Below, piece after piece: positions 24,542-33,447 of a DNA stretch of 64,000 nt (its first letter is position 1; the number at the start of each line of letters is the position of its first letter). This stretch comes from Paraburkholderia sp. ZP32-5 (GTDB lineage: Bacteria; Pseudomonadota; Gammaproteobacteria; Burkholderiales; Burkholderiaceae). The stretch covers positions 2,480,001 through 2,544,000 of the forward strand of contig NZ_JAJEJP010000002.1 in NCBI RefSeq assembly GCF_021390495.1, written 5' to 3'. The position numbers were made by a program, and so were the translations under genes. The notes under the pieces are model-generated. The model saw only the letters and a list, made by a program, of their open reading frames with translations, was not told the origin of the DNA and did not search any database.

Positions 24542-25693
24542 ATGAAAAAAACTACTGTCGCACTCGCCGCGCTTTCGTTTGGCGCTTCATTGACTGCTGC
24601 AAATACCGCACACGCGCAAAGCTCGGTCACGCTGTATGGCCTCATCGACGCCGGGATCGTCTACGTCAATAGTCAGTCGGGCCACTCGAATATCGAATCG
24701 GTGACCGGCCCGACCAACGGCAGCCGCTTCGGCCTACGCGGCAACGAGGATCTCGGCGGCGGACTGAGCGCGATCTTCACACTCGAAAACGGCTTCGACG
24801 TATCGAACGGCAAGATGCTGCAAAACAACCGTTTATTCGGACGTCAGGCGTATGTCGGGCTATCGGACAAACGCTACGGCGCGCTAACGCTTGGCCGTCA
24901 GTACGACCCGATGACCGAGATCATCGGCACGTTTGCCGCGACGTCGATGTGGGCATGGCTCGGCACCCATCCGGGCGACTTCGACAACCTGAACTCCACG
25001 TTCCGCGTGAATAACGCGGTGAAATACAGCTCACCGGTTTTCGGCGGATTGCGGGCCACGGGCCTGTTTGCCCCAGGTGGCGTGGCGGGCAATTTCGCGT
25101 CGGACCGTGTGTACGCTTTTGGGCTGCACTATGTGCGAGGGCCGTTCAGCGCCGCGCTGGCCTACGACTCGATCAACGACCCATCGACGTCGGTGCTCGA
25201 CAGCGCAATCGCACCCGGCGCCCCCGGCTATACGTCGCCGTCGAAGACACCGCAATTCGGCGGCTACGCGTCCGCGAGCGCGTGGAAGATCTTCGGCGCG
25301 GCGCTCGGCTATCGGATCGGCGACGGCGTCGTCCACCTCGTCTATACGAACACGCGCTTTCAGAATATCGTGCGTACCCCGTCGACGCCGAACGTCGGCA
25401 CCGCGGTGTTCAACAGCTACGAAATCAACGGCCAGTACGCGCTCACGCCGACGTTTTCGCTCGGCGCGTCGTTCGACTACACGAAAACGGCCACGGCGAA
25501 ATATCAGCAGGTCGACTTCGGGCCGAACTACAAGCTGTCCAAGCGCACCGATATCGACCTCGTCGGCGTCTGGCAGCATGCGTCCGGTATCGATTCGACC
25601 GGCCATGCGGCCGTCGCGTCGATCAGCACGCTCGGCCAGTCATCGACGCCGACGCAGGTCGCGGTGAGGCTGTCGTTGCGGCACCGGTTCTAG
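24542..25693 (+). CDS. OmpC-type porin of the terephthalate module
   Basis: A 383-residue porin. A signal peptide of about 26 residues ends AHA before QSSVTLYGLIDAG. GSRFGLRGNEDLGGGL and RQAYVGLSDKRYG are conserved barrel segments, and the chain ends in RHRF with the C-terminal Phe needed for outer-membrane insertion. The ATG has CGGAGA seven bases upstream. It is the last gene of the tph module and probably admits terephthalate. It is closer in sequence to the porin at 34769 (shared SRxGxxGxEDLGGGL, GHPGDxDN) than to those at 12664 and 49952. Confidence 0.92.
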   Translation: MKKTTVALAALSFGASLTAANTAHAQSSVTLYGLIDAGIVYVNSQSGHSNIESVTGPTNGSRFGLRGNEDLGGGLSAIFTLENGFDVSNGKMLQNNRLFGRQAYVGLSDKRYGALTLGRQYDPMTEIIGTFAATSMWAWLGTHPGDFDNLNSTFRVNNAVKYSSPVFGGLRATGLFAPGGVAGNFASDRVYAFGLHYVRGPFSAALAYDSINDPSTSVLDSAIAPGAPGYTSPSKTPQFGGYASASAWKIFGAALGYRIGDGVVHLVYTNTRFQNIVRTPSTPNVGTAVFNSYEINGQYALTPTFSLGASFDYTKTATAKYQQVDFGPNYKLSKRTDIDLVGVWQHASGIDSTGHAAVASISTLGQSSTPTQVAVRLSLRHRF

Positions 25694-25783
25694 GCATCGA
25701 GAAGACGCGGTGAGCCGCTTGCGTCCACGATCGTTACTCCCCCGCGACATAACAGTAGCGGCAGGACGTTCGGAAGCTACGGC

Positions 25784-26260
25784 TTATTCCACAGGGGTCG
25801 ATAAGTCGTGCACGCTCGCGACCAGAATCATGTCGCTGGCATTGGGTGGTTCTGTACCGTTACGGAGTTGAGGACGAAAAATCCGGTCGCCGCGCCGGAC
25901 CGGCTTGCCCGTTAGCCGGCACGTCCCGCTCATGCGCGCACTTCCTGGCCGCCATCGTTGATCGACAAACCGGCCGAGCGTCGGATCACTCCACGAAACC
26001 AGCAAGGTGGCATTTGCTTGCAGTTCGATCCCGATGATTACCAACGCGCCTGTCGAAGTACGCATAGGGCATTCGCGATATCCGTCTTGCGGACGCGGGG
26101 AAATTTTTTGGGTAACAGGACGCGGAAGCCTCCTTTCTTCAACCAACCAATAGACGATGCCAGGCCAGGGGTCAAGAGCTGCCAAAGTTGGACCTCCAAT
26201 CACGCTTCGGGTTAATTCATTTGTCTCATCGCATGTGTACGAATAACGGTTAGGTGGCAT
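25784..26260 (-). CDS. DUF3331-domain protein
   Basis: A 158-residue protein matching the DUF3331 family found mainly in Burkholderiaceae. The N-terminus has the LDPWPGIVYWL element. The C-terminal half has LLVSWSDPTLGRFVDQRWRP, then MSGTCRLTGKPVRRGDRIFR with two Cys-like family positions reduced to one, and NASDMILVAS. Function is unknown; many copies lie near mobile or scarred regions. The ATG at 26260 abuts the broken cupin copy and has no visible Shine-Dalgarno, so the true start could be later, for example at the internal Met66. Confidence 0.7.
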   Translation of the reverse strand: MPPNRYSYTCDETNELTRSVIGGPTLAALDPWPGIVYWLVEERRLPRPVTQKISPRPQDGYRECPMRTSTGALVIIGIELQANATLLVSWSDPTLGRFVDQRWRPGSARMSGTCRLTGKPVRRGDRIFRPQLRNGTEPPNASDMILVASVHDLSTPVE

Positions 26261-26262
26261 TC

Positions 26263-26346
26263 GAAAGCGGACTTTGCGTGGACGTGAGATACAGAGGCAG
26301 CGCCGGGCGAGTACTCGGCTTCTATAGCGACGAGCGATTTGCAGCG
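26263..26346 (-). pseudogene. Broken cupin fragment
   Basis: Within a short minus-strand frame, the peptide CKSLVAIEAEYSPGAASVSH, continuing VHAKSAF, parallels GKSLIAVTLDYAPGGASPAY, continuing EHAKSAS, in the intact cupin at 26661-27077. Similarity stops abruptly after AKSAF, where the DUF3331 gene begins, and nothing precedes it. It is the first-motif part of a related cupin gene cut by a deletion or insertion. Confidence 0.65.
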
Positions 26347-26660
26347 CGGATTGAAGAATTCATTCTGTACCATCGGCGGCACGAATAGAAGAATCAAGAT
26401 TCGCGATTTTCGTGTGTACCAAGAACTTGGAGCTGCGCGGGTTTGTCAGGCTGTGGGGGCGCCTTCGAGTTGGCGTGACATCGAAGAATTGCTCTTCGAG
26501 CCGGGGCGGGACTGTGATGGGCGAGAGGGTGTGGTGCTGGCGTGGCAGGTCCGGCACGTCGTGACCAATTCGACGTGACAACACCCGGGTGACGTGTATT
26601 AACGGTTCTTGTATTGGATTGGACCAGTCACCCGGCTGTCTTTCACTGTGATAGTCGGAA
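26347..26660. other. Scarred intergenic stretch
   Basis: No convincing gene. A 79-codon plus-strand frame (26339-26578) exists but has no recognisable family, no Shine-Dalgarno, and overlaps the cupin remnant, so it is not called. The upstream part is the conjectured remainder of the deleted cupin locus. Confidence 0.5.
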
Positions 26661-27077
26661 TTACTTCAGCGGAGCCGTGTAGGGCTTATCGTCGGTGTCC
26701 ACCACGATCACCGCGAGCAGCTTCGCGGACCTGGACTTGCTTGCATTGCGACTGATTCGATGAATCGAACCGGGAGGTTCAAAAAAACTTTCACCGGCGT
26801 GGTAGATCCGTATTGGCGCGTCGTCGATTTGTGTTTCGATATCGCCTGACACCACATAGGCAAAGATCGATGCCGACTTCGCGTGTTCGTACGCCGGCGA
26901 CGCGCCACCGGGGGCATAGTCGAGCGTGACGGCAATCAACGACTTGCCGGGCATGTTGGGGATGGCCTGCGCGAGGCTCGGTACTATCGTTTCGCCCGAG
27001 CCTTGTGCCGCGGCCGGCAGCGCGGCGGCAAACATCGCGGCCGTCAGGACGGTGGAGATCAGCAATCGGATATTCAT
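26661..27077 (-). CDS. Secreted single-domain cupin
   Basis: A 138-residue protein with a signal peptide (MNIRLLISTVLTAAMF, cleavage after AAAQ about residue 25) and a cupin fold. Motif 1 is YEHAKSASIFAYVVSGDIE and motif 2 is YHAGESFFEPPGSIHRISRNAS, giving a partial set of metal ligands (His, Glu, His). It should be periplasmic. Close relatives are often annotated as cupins near quinone or phenolic metabolism, but no reaction is known. The ATG at 27077 is preferred over an earlier start because it begins the signal peptide directly. It is probably transcribed alone; the MFS gene upstream ends 190 bases away. Confidence 0.82.
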   Translation of the reverse strand: MNIRLLISTVLTAAMFAAALPAAAQGSGETIVPSLAQAIPNMPGKSLIAVTLDYAPGGASPAYEHAKSASIFAYVVSGDIETQIDDAPIRIYHAGESFFEPPGSIHRISRNASKSRSAKLLAVIVVDTDDKPYTAPLK

Positions 27078-27266
27078 AAAATGGGTCCTTTGTTTGGACA
27101 GTGACATTATCGTCTGCCACTGAATCGCAAGAAAGAACCAAGAATACGAAACCCTCGTGTACTAAGCGCCGATCAGAACACCGCCTGAAATTCAACCTCA
27201 GAGATTAACCTACATCGCCGCAGTGGCTGCGTCGATGTACAAGCTGCACAAGATGCAACCACAACC

Positions 27267-28550
27267 CTAGCGCTTACCGAGAATTTTGCTGCGTTCGCGA
27301 TCCGGGTTAATCAGGAAAAATGCAACGATCGCACAGCCGACCACGAACAGCCCTTCCCAATGAAAACCCGAGTGTGAGCCTTCGACGATCGTGCTATATG
27401 AATCTACGATCTTGCCGAACAGCACTGGCGTGATCATGCCGGCAGTCGTCAGAATCGCGTTCATGATCGCGAAGACTGCACCGCGTTGACGTTCAGGGCA
27501 GAACTGGCCAACCATCAGCGGACCGAGTGTCAGGAAACTCGTACCGAGCGTAAAGGCCGGCGCGATCATGATGATGTTCAGAATGCCTGCCGACGTCGAA
27601 GACATACCGAGAATAGCAAGACCTGAAATCAGCAGGCTCGCGCACGCTACGCCACCCCGTGCTATCCGGCCCGACACGCCACGCTCGCTCAGACGCTGCG
27701 AAATATAGGCGGTCCCAGGCAGCGATATCATCCACACGATCGATGCGATGACGAAGATGTTAGCTGTCTGCCCAGCACTGTAGCCGAGCGATTTCGTCAG
27801 ATAGCGTGCGACCCAGACGGTGTTCAGCGAAATCAGCGTATACGACGCGAATCCGCCGATGTAAAACCCGATGGCAGTCGGATTAAACAGCAGTTTCGCA
27901 AACGACACCGAGGCACTCGACGATTCCTGCCCGCTATGTTCGTTGACCGTTCCCTCCTTGCCAACGAACAGCCAGATCACGCACCAGATGACCGCGACGG
28001 CGCCGACAAAGCCATAGGCCGCGTGCCAGTTGTAATCCCGAATGATCGGCACGAGCACCGGCGCGATGATGCCGGTGCCAATCGAAGCGCCGGAGATCAC
28101 GACGCTGGTGGGAATAGCGCGTGCGCGGTCGGGAAACCATTTATGCACCGCATGAATCTGGATAGCGAAAGCCGGTCCTTCGGCAGCCCCAAGAAGCATG
28201 CGGCTCAACAGAAGCCCGGTGAATGTCACATGCCCCATCATCGGAATCAGGGATAGTGCCCACAACGCACACATCCAGAACATGATCATCTTTGTCGAGA
28301 ATCGAATCGACAAGATTCCGGCGAGCATGCCGGCAAACGGAAAGAGGAAGTAGAAGGCGCTGCCGAGTTCGCCAAATTGTGTATTAGTCAGCTGAAGCTC
28401 GCTGACCATCTGATTGCCGGATAAACCGAAGACGGTCTTCGCCGCGTAATTGATAACCTGAAAGATGAACAGCAGGATAACGATCTTCCAGGCGTCGCGT
28501 CTGCTCCACGCGTCGTTCCTGCTGTGTTCCGATATCTGCAAAGTTTCCAT
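27267..28550 (-). CDS. MFS transporter, anion:cation symporter type
   Basis: A 427-residue, 12-helix MFS protein of the ACS family, which includes phthalate, tartrate and hexuronate importers. Typical features are FQVINYAAKTVFGLSG in helix 1, LLLSRMLLGAAEGPAF in helix 4 and HKWFPDRARAIPTSVVISGA after helix 4. The ATG at 28550 is used; a frame extension upstream lacks membrane character. It is the last gene of module C, after the class II aldolase gene, so the module has both an ABC and an MFS uptake system. Substrate is unknown. Confidence 0.88.
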   Translation of the reverse strand: METLQISEHSRNDAWSRRDAWKIVILLFIFQVINYAAKTVFGLSGNQMVSELQLTNTQFGELGSAFYFLFPFAGMLAGILSIRFSTKMIMFWMCALWALSLIPMMGHVTFTGLLLSRMLLGAAEGPAFAIQIHAVHKWFPDRARAIPTSVVISGASIGTGIIAPVLVPIIRDYNWHAAYGFVGAVAVIWCVIWLFVGKEGTVNEHSGQESSSASVSFAKLLFNPTAIGFYIGGFASYTLISLNTVWVARYLTKSLGYSAGQTANIFVIASIVWMISLPGTAYISQRLSERGVSGRIARGGVACASLLISGLAILGMSSTSAGILNIIMIAPAFTLGTSFLTLGPLMVGQFCPERQRGAVFAIMNAILTTAGMITPVLFGKIVDSYSTIVEGSHSGFHWEGLFVVGCAIVAFFLINPDRERSKILGKR

Positions 28551-28738
28551 GGCAGTCTTCTGAATTGGGAGGACGAGGCGGCTGGAGCACCGGCCCATCG
28601 CGGCACTGGGAGCGTGAGAGGCGTCGAAGAAGGGGTAATCAGCGTTGCCAGGTGCACGCCTAACGGATACCGCGACGGCGAATATTTCGTCGTGCAGATC
28701 CGCGCCGCGCTACCCGGCAATCCGCGATGAACGTTCTA

Positions 28739-29482
28739 TTAGCGGAAGAGCTTCGGCTGCGTTCGCGCGTCAGGGTTGGTCAACCAGTCGAGCTTGCGGC
28801 AAAAGTAATTCCACGAATGCTCTACGTGCACCGGGCTCATGATCTGCGAATTGCGCCGCGCGCGAATCGGAGCGGTTGGCATCGACGTCTGAAAGCCCGC
28901 GCTGGCGCCTACGATATGCGCCTTCGCCGCCTTCTCCAGGAATACACCCACACAGGTTGCGTGTTCGATCGACGTACCGCAGAAGGTGACGCCATGATTG
29001 CTCAGCAGCACCGCGAAATGCGGACCCATCGCCTTCGCCATCGCCACGCCTTCGCTTACCGCGGTGATCAGCGCTACGTCATCTACGTGCCGCGGTACTT
29101 CACCGAAGTAATCGGCATCCAGCGTGAATGGACGCAACGGTTCCGTCGACGACGACATCACGCAGCTATAGAACGGATGCGTGTGAGCCACGACATTGAC
29201 GTCGGGCCGCAGGCGCAGTACCTCCGAGTGAATAGGCCATTCCGAATGGCGGCCGCCCTCTCCTTCCAGCTTCTCGCCGTCGAAAGAGACGAGCACGAAG
29301 TCTTCCGGACCGCACACCTCGCCCAAGCCGATCCGGTTGCGTTTCATCCAGAAGCCACGGCCATCCGGATCGCGCAACGACAGATGGCCCAGCGTCAGGT
29401 CACCGTGTCCTTCCATTTCCAGAATTCGACAAGCGCGAGCCAGTTTGTCGAGCGATTCATTGAGTGATGAATTTTCTGCCAT
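28739..29482 (-). CDS. Class II aldolase/adducin-family enzyme
   Basis: A 247-residue member of the class II aldolase/adducin family (fuculose-phosphate aldolase fold). Zinc ligands are in AHTHP (H100, H102) and a later NHGV His, with the acidic PIHSEV element in between. Relatives include sugar aldolases and aromatic-acid decarboxylases. No kinase accompanies it, so a non-phosphorylated substrate is likely. The ATG at 29482 lies 42 bases after the permease stop, in a single run of minus-strand genes with the ABC importer. A decarboxylase or retro-aldol step on an imported organic acid is the simplest reading. Confidence 0.85.
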   Translation of the reverse strand: MAENSSLNESLDKLARACRILEMEGHGDLTLGHLSLRDPDGRGFWMKRNRIGLGEVCGPEDFVLVSFDGEKLEGEGGRHSEWPIHSEVLRLRPDVNVVAHTHPFYSCVMSSSTEPLRPFTLDADYFGEVPRHVDDVALITAVSEGVAMAKAMGPHFAVLLSNHGVTFCGTSIEHATCVGVFLEKAAKAHIVGASAGFQTSMPTAPIRARRNSQIMSPVHVEHSWNYFCRKLDWLTNPDARTQPKLFR

Positions 29483-29524
29483 TTCTATTCCTTTACTGAA
29501 CGTGCGTACGTGTGGGTGTCGAGA

Positions 29525-30286
29525 TCAATGCGCGTCGTGTGAAACCCAGCGCGAAACGAAAAGCAGGATCCGGTCAAGCACCAGTCCGACGAGCCCGACG
29601 GCAAGCATCCCCGCATATAGCCGGTCATAGCGGAAAGATGCGCCTGCAAAAGCAACGTAGAAACCCAGACCGTGCGTATCGCCGATCATTTCGGTCACGA
29701 TCACGACCGTCATTCCGATCGGAAGCGCAATACGAAGGCCGTTAAGGATGCCCGGCAGCGCCGCCGGAATCAGCACATGACGCAGTAGCGCCCCCTGACT
29801 CATTCCCATGTTCTGCCCGGCCCAGACGATTTCGCGCGCGGTGGCCCTGCTTGCCAGATGCGTAGCCACTACGACCGGATACAGACATTCGAGCGCGGCG
29901 AAAGCGATCTTCGACGGCGAGCCGATACCGAACACGAACGTAAGGATCGGAAACAGCGCGATCTTCGGCACCGGATAGCCCGCGAAGAACACGGGTTCGA
30001 ACAGATACTCGAACCATTTCACGCGGGCGAGCGCGAAACCGATCAGCACGCCAGCCACCGAGCCGATCGCGAAACCGGCGAGCGTCCTTTCGGTGGTGAT
30101 CAGCGCGTGATACGGAAGGTTGCCAGACAGCAAGTCGTCGACGAATGCCGCCAATACCTTGCCGAGCGACGGCAGCACGCGCGGCGAGATGAGCCCCGAA
30201 AGCGCGAGACACTGCCACAGCAATAACACGAGCGGCACCGAATACCACGCGCGCGTGCCGGCCCAGATACGTTTGAGCGCAATCAT
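29525..30286 (-). CDS. ABC transporter permease (SsuC/TauC type)
   Basis: A 253-residue inner-membrane permease with about six helices. The EAA-like loop is RATAREIVWAGQNMGMSQGA followed by LIPAALPGILNGLRIA, as in nitrate/sulfonate/taurine importers. The ATG at 30286 overlaps the stop of the upstream permease gene by four bases, so the two are co-translated. Module C encodes two different permeases for one ATPase and one binding protein, implying a heterodimeric channel. Confidence 0.9.
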   Translation of the reverse strand: MIALKRIWAGTRAWYSVPLVLLLWQCLALSGLISPRVLPSLGKVLAAFVDDLLSGNLPYHALITTERTLAGFAIGSVAGVLIGFALARVKWFEYLFEPVFFAGYPVPKIALFPILTFVFGIGSPSKIAFAALECLYPVVVATHLASRATAREIVWAGQNMGMSQGALLRHVLIPAALPGILNGLRIALPIGMTVVIVTEMIGDTHGLGFYVAFAGASFRYDRLYAGMLAVGLVGLVLDRILLFVSRWVSHDAH

Positions 30287-31101
30287 CGCTTCGCCTCCTC
30301 GGTGCCGAGCAGCGCGCCGCGCAGCACGCGCTTGCGCACGGCCATCAATACGCGGTCGGCGATAAAACCCAACAGGCCGTACGCAACCACGCCTGTCAGC
30401 ACGATGTCGTAGCGTCCCCAGTCTTCGCCCTCGGAAATGAAAAGGCTCAGGCCTGTTTTTGCACCGATCAACTCGGCCGCGAATAGCGACACGAACGACA
30501 GCGCAAGTGCAACGCGCAGTCCCGCGAAAATGCCAGGCAGCGTGGCGGGCAATACCACCAGCAGCAGCATCGTTGGAAACGGCGTCTCGGCATTGCGCGC
30601 GACCCACAGCAGATGCTTGTCCATTTGCTGCACCGCATGTTGAGCCGCGAGAAACACCGGAAACGACACGCTCAATGCGACGATCGCCGTCTGCGTCGCG
30701 CCGGATAGCCCGAAAATAAGCAGCACGATCGGCAGAAAAGCGATTTTCGGCACCGGGTAGACAAACGCCACCAGCGGATCAGCGAATTCACTCACTCCCT
30801 TCGACATGCCGGCAAGCAGGCCGGTAGCAACACCGATCGTCGAGCCGATTGCAAAGCCGCCGATGAGCCGGACCAGACTGTCGCGCGTATAGGGCCATAG
30901 TTCGCCTTCTCCGGCCAGCTCGCGCAGTGCCCCCAGGATCGCACTCGGGTACGACAGATAGAGCGGCAGCTTGCCGGTCACGCCGAGCCATTGCCACAGC
31001 ATCAGCACGATGACCGGCACCGCGACCCGGCCCGCCATATAAGGCAGGCTCCGCCACGCTGCACGACGCGGCTGCGCGGCAACGTTCAGAAGAGCGCTCA
31101 T
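30283..31101 (-). CDS. ABC transporter permease (SsuC/TauC type)
   Basis: A 272-residue permease with the same fold as its downstream partner: QMDKHLLWVARNAETPFPTM then VVLPATLPGIFAGLRVALAL is the cytoplasmic coupling loop. Its ATG overlaps the ATPase stop and its stop overlaps the next permease start, both by ATGA. It probably forms a heterodimer with the 29525 product. Confidence 0.9.
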   Translation of the reverse strand: MSALLNVAAQPRRAAWRSLPYMAGRVAVPVIVLMLWQWLGVTGKLPLYLSYPSAILGALRELAGEGELWPYTRDSLVRLIGGFAIGSTIGVATGLLAGMSKGVSEFADPLVAFVYPVPKIAFLPIVLLIFGLSGATQTAIVALSVSFPVFLAAQHAVQQMDKHLLWVARNAETPFPTMLLLVVLPATLPGIFAGLRVALALSFVSLFAAELIGAKTGLSLFISEGEDWGRYDIVLTGVVAYGLLGFIADRVLMAVRKRVLRGALLGTEEAKR

Positions 31102-31886
31102 ACGATCCGCTCCACTTCACGCGCCTTGATCACTTCTTCGCGCAACGCTTCCCACAACGTTGTGCGCAGCTCGAAGAAACGCTGCGATTTCCGGAACGAC
31201 TCGAAATCGAAGCCATCCCGGTCCACTTTCAGATCGAGCTTGATTTGAGCCGGTCTGGTGGAGAACACAACCACGCGCGTAGCCAACGTCACGGCCTCGT
31301 CGATATCGTGCGTGACGAACAGCACGGTGCGGCGATGCCGCATCCAGATATTGCCGAGCTCTTCCTGCAACAGCTCGCGGTTTTGCGCATCGAGCGCGCC
31401 GAACGGCTCGTCCATCAACATGATGCGCGGCTCGAGCGCCAGCATGCGCGCAAGCGCGACACGCTGCTTCATGCCACCGCTCAATTGCGCCGGATACAGA
31501 CTGCCGCCTTGCGGCAGTCCAATCATCGTCAGCAATTCGGCGACGCGCGCCGCGCGTGCGTCCGCGGACGCGCCTGCGATACGCATCGGCCACGCGATGT
31601 TGTCCGCCACCGTTGCCCACGGAAACAGCGAATAGCCCTGGAACATCATGCCGCGATCGCGGCCCGGCCGACTGATCGGCTTGCCATCGACGAGAATCTC
31701 ACCGCCACTCAACTGATCGAACCCGCCCGCCATGTGCAGGAACGTGCTCTTGCCGCAACCGGAAGGCCCGAGAATAGCGAGAAACTCACCCTCCTCGACC
31801 GCCAGATTGAAACCATCCAGCGTGGCGACCGGGCCTTTCGGCGTTGCAAATACTTTGCGCACACCGCGCGCTTCGAGAATCGGCAT
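31098..31886 (-). CDS. ABC transporter ATPase (SsuB/TauB type)
   Basis: A 262-residue ATPase. Walker A is GPSGCGKST (about residues 39-47), the signature is LSGGMKQRVALARML, and Walker B is RIMLMDEPFGALD, followed by the switch His in FVTHDIDEAV. It energises the module C importer. The start is 5 bases after the binding-protein stop, and its stop overlaps the first permease by four bases. Confidence 0.92.
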   Translation of the reverse strand: MPILEARGVRKVFATPKGPVATLDGFNLAVEEGEFLAILGPSGCGKSTFLHMAGGFDQLSGGEILVDGKPISRPGRDRGMMFQGYSLFPWATVADNIAWPMRIAGASADARAARVAELLTMIGLPQGGSLYPAQLSGGMKQRVALARMLALEPRIMLMDEPFGALDAQNRELLQEELGNIWMRHRRTVLFVTHDIDEAVTLATRVVVFSTRPAQIKLDLKVDRDGFDFESFRKSQRFFELRTTLWEALREEVIKAREVERIV

Positions 31887-31891
31887 TGCGT

Positions 31892-32896
31892 TTATTCCTT
31901 CGGCAGCCAGGACATGTCTACGAGTTGATTCACATCCGCCGGCTTGCGTTGGATACCGTTCTTGATCAGGATGTCCTGCATTTTCGCGAGCGTTTGCACG
32001 TCGACGTGGTCGGTCGGGTCGCGATAGTAGTCGGCCATCGACAGATACACAGGCGGCGCCACGCGCACCTGGTGCGCGCTGATCAGCGCTTCGCGCGCGT
32101 CCTTCGTATGGTCGTCGTAATAGCGCGTCGACGTGACGAGATCCTTGACGAACGAATGCACTGCAGCCGGATTTTTCTTCAGGATGTCCGGCGAAGCGAT
32201 CACGAGCATCAGCTCCTGATCGAACGGCACCGCGTCGCGCGACGTGAATAGCGGCCGCACGCCGCCTTGCGTTTCCTCCGTGCTGGCAAACGGCTGCGGA
32301 AACACGCCAACGTCGATCATTCCGGAGCGCAATGCCTGACCTTGCGCGGGAAAGCTGACGGGCACGAACGTCACGTCGCGATTCGGGTCAAGGCCGTTCT
32401 TCTCGAGTACGAGTTTTGCCCACAGGTGCGTCGAACTGTTCAGCGCATCGATGCCGATCTTCTTTCCCTTCAGATCCTTGATCGACTTGATCGGCGAGTT
32501 GCTGTTCACCAGATAGGTGGTCTGAAAACCATTGGCGCTTTCGCGCGACAGCGACGCAATGACTTTGAATTTCGTGCCTTCCGACGCAGCGAGCAATGCG
32601 GCATTCGCGCTGGTCGTAATGAAGTCGAGCGCGCCCGCTTCGAACGCCTGGAAGCGCTTATCGTTGCCGGCAAAGCGCGTGACGTCGAGTGTGTAGTCCT
32701 TGCCCTGCCCCGGGGTAATCGTCGGCTTCGCGCTCATCAACCAAAGCTGTTCCTCACCCGCGCCGCCGATGCCGACACGCAGGGCCGCCGGATCGGCGTG
32801 CGCAATTGCAGCAGTCAGCATGGCCCCGGCTAGCACGGCGGCACGCGCGATCGCACGTGCGACGAGGAACGGATTGGACGCACTTCTACTTCTCAT
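31892..32896 (-). CDS. ABC transporter periplasmic binding protein
   Basis: A 334-residue binding protein of the SsuA/TauA/NitT type. The signal peptide (ARAIARAAVLAGAMLTAAIA) is cut after AHA near residue 34. The type II periplasmic fold shows DLKGKKIGIDALNSSTHLW and FEAGALDFITTSANAA. The ATG at 32896 has GAGGT six to seven bases upstream. It is the first gene of the module C operon and lies 40 bases downstream of a perfect palindrome. Relatives bind sulfonates, taurine or aromatic carboxylates; the ligand here is unknown. Confidence 0.88.
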   Translation of the reverse strand: MRSRSASNPFLVARAIARAAVLAGAMLTAAIAHADPAALRVGIGGAGEEQLWLMSAKPTITPGQGKDYTLDVTRFAGNDKRFQAFEAGALDFITTSANAALLAASEGTKFKVIASLSRESANGFQTTYLVNSNSPIKSIKDLKGKKIGIDALNSSTHLWAKLVLEKNGLDPNRDVTFVPVSFPAQGQALRSGMIDVGVFPQPFASTEETQGGVRPLFTSRDAVPFDQELMLVIASPDILKKNPAAVHSFVKDLVTSTRYYDDHTKDAREALISAHQVRVAPPVYLSMADYYRDPTDHVDVQTLAKMQDILIKNGIQRKPADVNQLVDMSWLPKE

Positions 32897-32935
32897 AAGG
32901 TCACCTCGCTTCTGAACATGAAGAGTCTGGCTTTT

Positions 32936-32951
32936 GTTCCATTAATGGAAC
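32936..32951 (-). promoter_or_regulatory. IclR-type operator upstream of the ABC operon
   Basis: A perfect 16-bp palindrome, GTTCCATTAATGGAAC, 40 bases upstream of the binding-protein ATG. Its shape (GTTCC-N6-GGAAC) matches known IclR-family operators. The divergent porin promoter at 34631 carries a 14-of-16 copy, so the IclR product encoded at 33448-34404 is the likely binder of both. Confidence 0.7.
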
Positions 32952-33264
32952 GATGTTTTGTTTATGGTTCAACCTATTCTACTTCGCTAGAAATCGCTAA
33001 CGAAAAACTTTTTGCGATTTTTATCGGCGGACTGCTCGCGGGAGGTGATTGATGTGAGCGTCGACGTGCCGGCGAGTACTCTTGAGCCAGAGAACTTGTG
33101 CCGGATTCATTCACTTGCGCGCGCGATGGAGTGCGAATGTGAAAGTATTACCGAGGTACTGGAGATTCGGCCGTACAGGTCCGACCAGAATCAGAAGATG
33201 TCCGCCTACCGTACTTCTGAAAGACCATCCGCAATTTTTTGTTGTGCTAGTGCGCGGAGAGAGA

Positions 33265-33294
33265 AAGCAGAACCGTCTGGGTACGGTTCTGCTT
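33265..33294 (-). terminator. Hairpin after the IclR gene
   Basis: A perfect 12-bp stem, AAGCAGAACCGT (33265-33276) with ACGGTTCTGCTT (33283-33294), and a 6-base loop. On the minus strand it is followed by tctctctc rather than a T-run. It lies about 150 bases past the IclR stop and plausibly ends that transcript. Confidence 0.6.
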
Positions 33295-33447
33295 ATGGGC
33301 CTACTGCTTATGGTTCTACTTTGGCAGCCTGTCATAAAAGACTGCAACGAATACTGTGTACACGCGCTCCGCGGATTCGCGGAGCAATTCGCGGAATTGG
33401 AGTCAATTACATTCCGAAAGAAAGCAGCAGAGAAGCGTCTGGCCAAT

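Larger units (their letters stand above)
32897..33447. other. Regulatory gap between ABC operon and IclR gene
   Basis: About 550 bases without a supported gene; plus-strand reading frames through it have no family sequence. It holds the palindrome at 32936-32951 and the hairpin at 33265-33294. A TAGAAT hexamer on the minus strand (32974-32979) upstream of the palindrome could be the operon's -10 box, but no good -35 accompanies it. Confidence 0.5.

Noticed and set aside
26339..26578. 79-codon plus-strand frame
   Set aside because: No family, no Shine-Dalgarno, and it overlaps the cupin remnant on the other strand; probably a chance frame.
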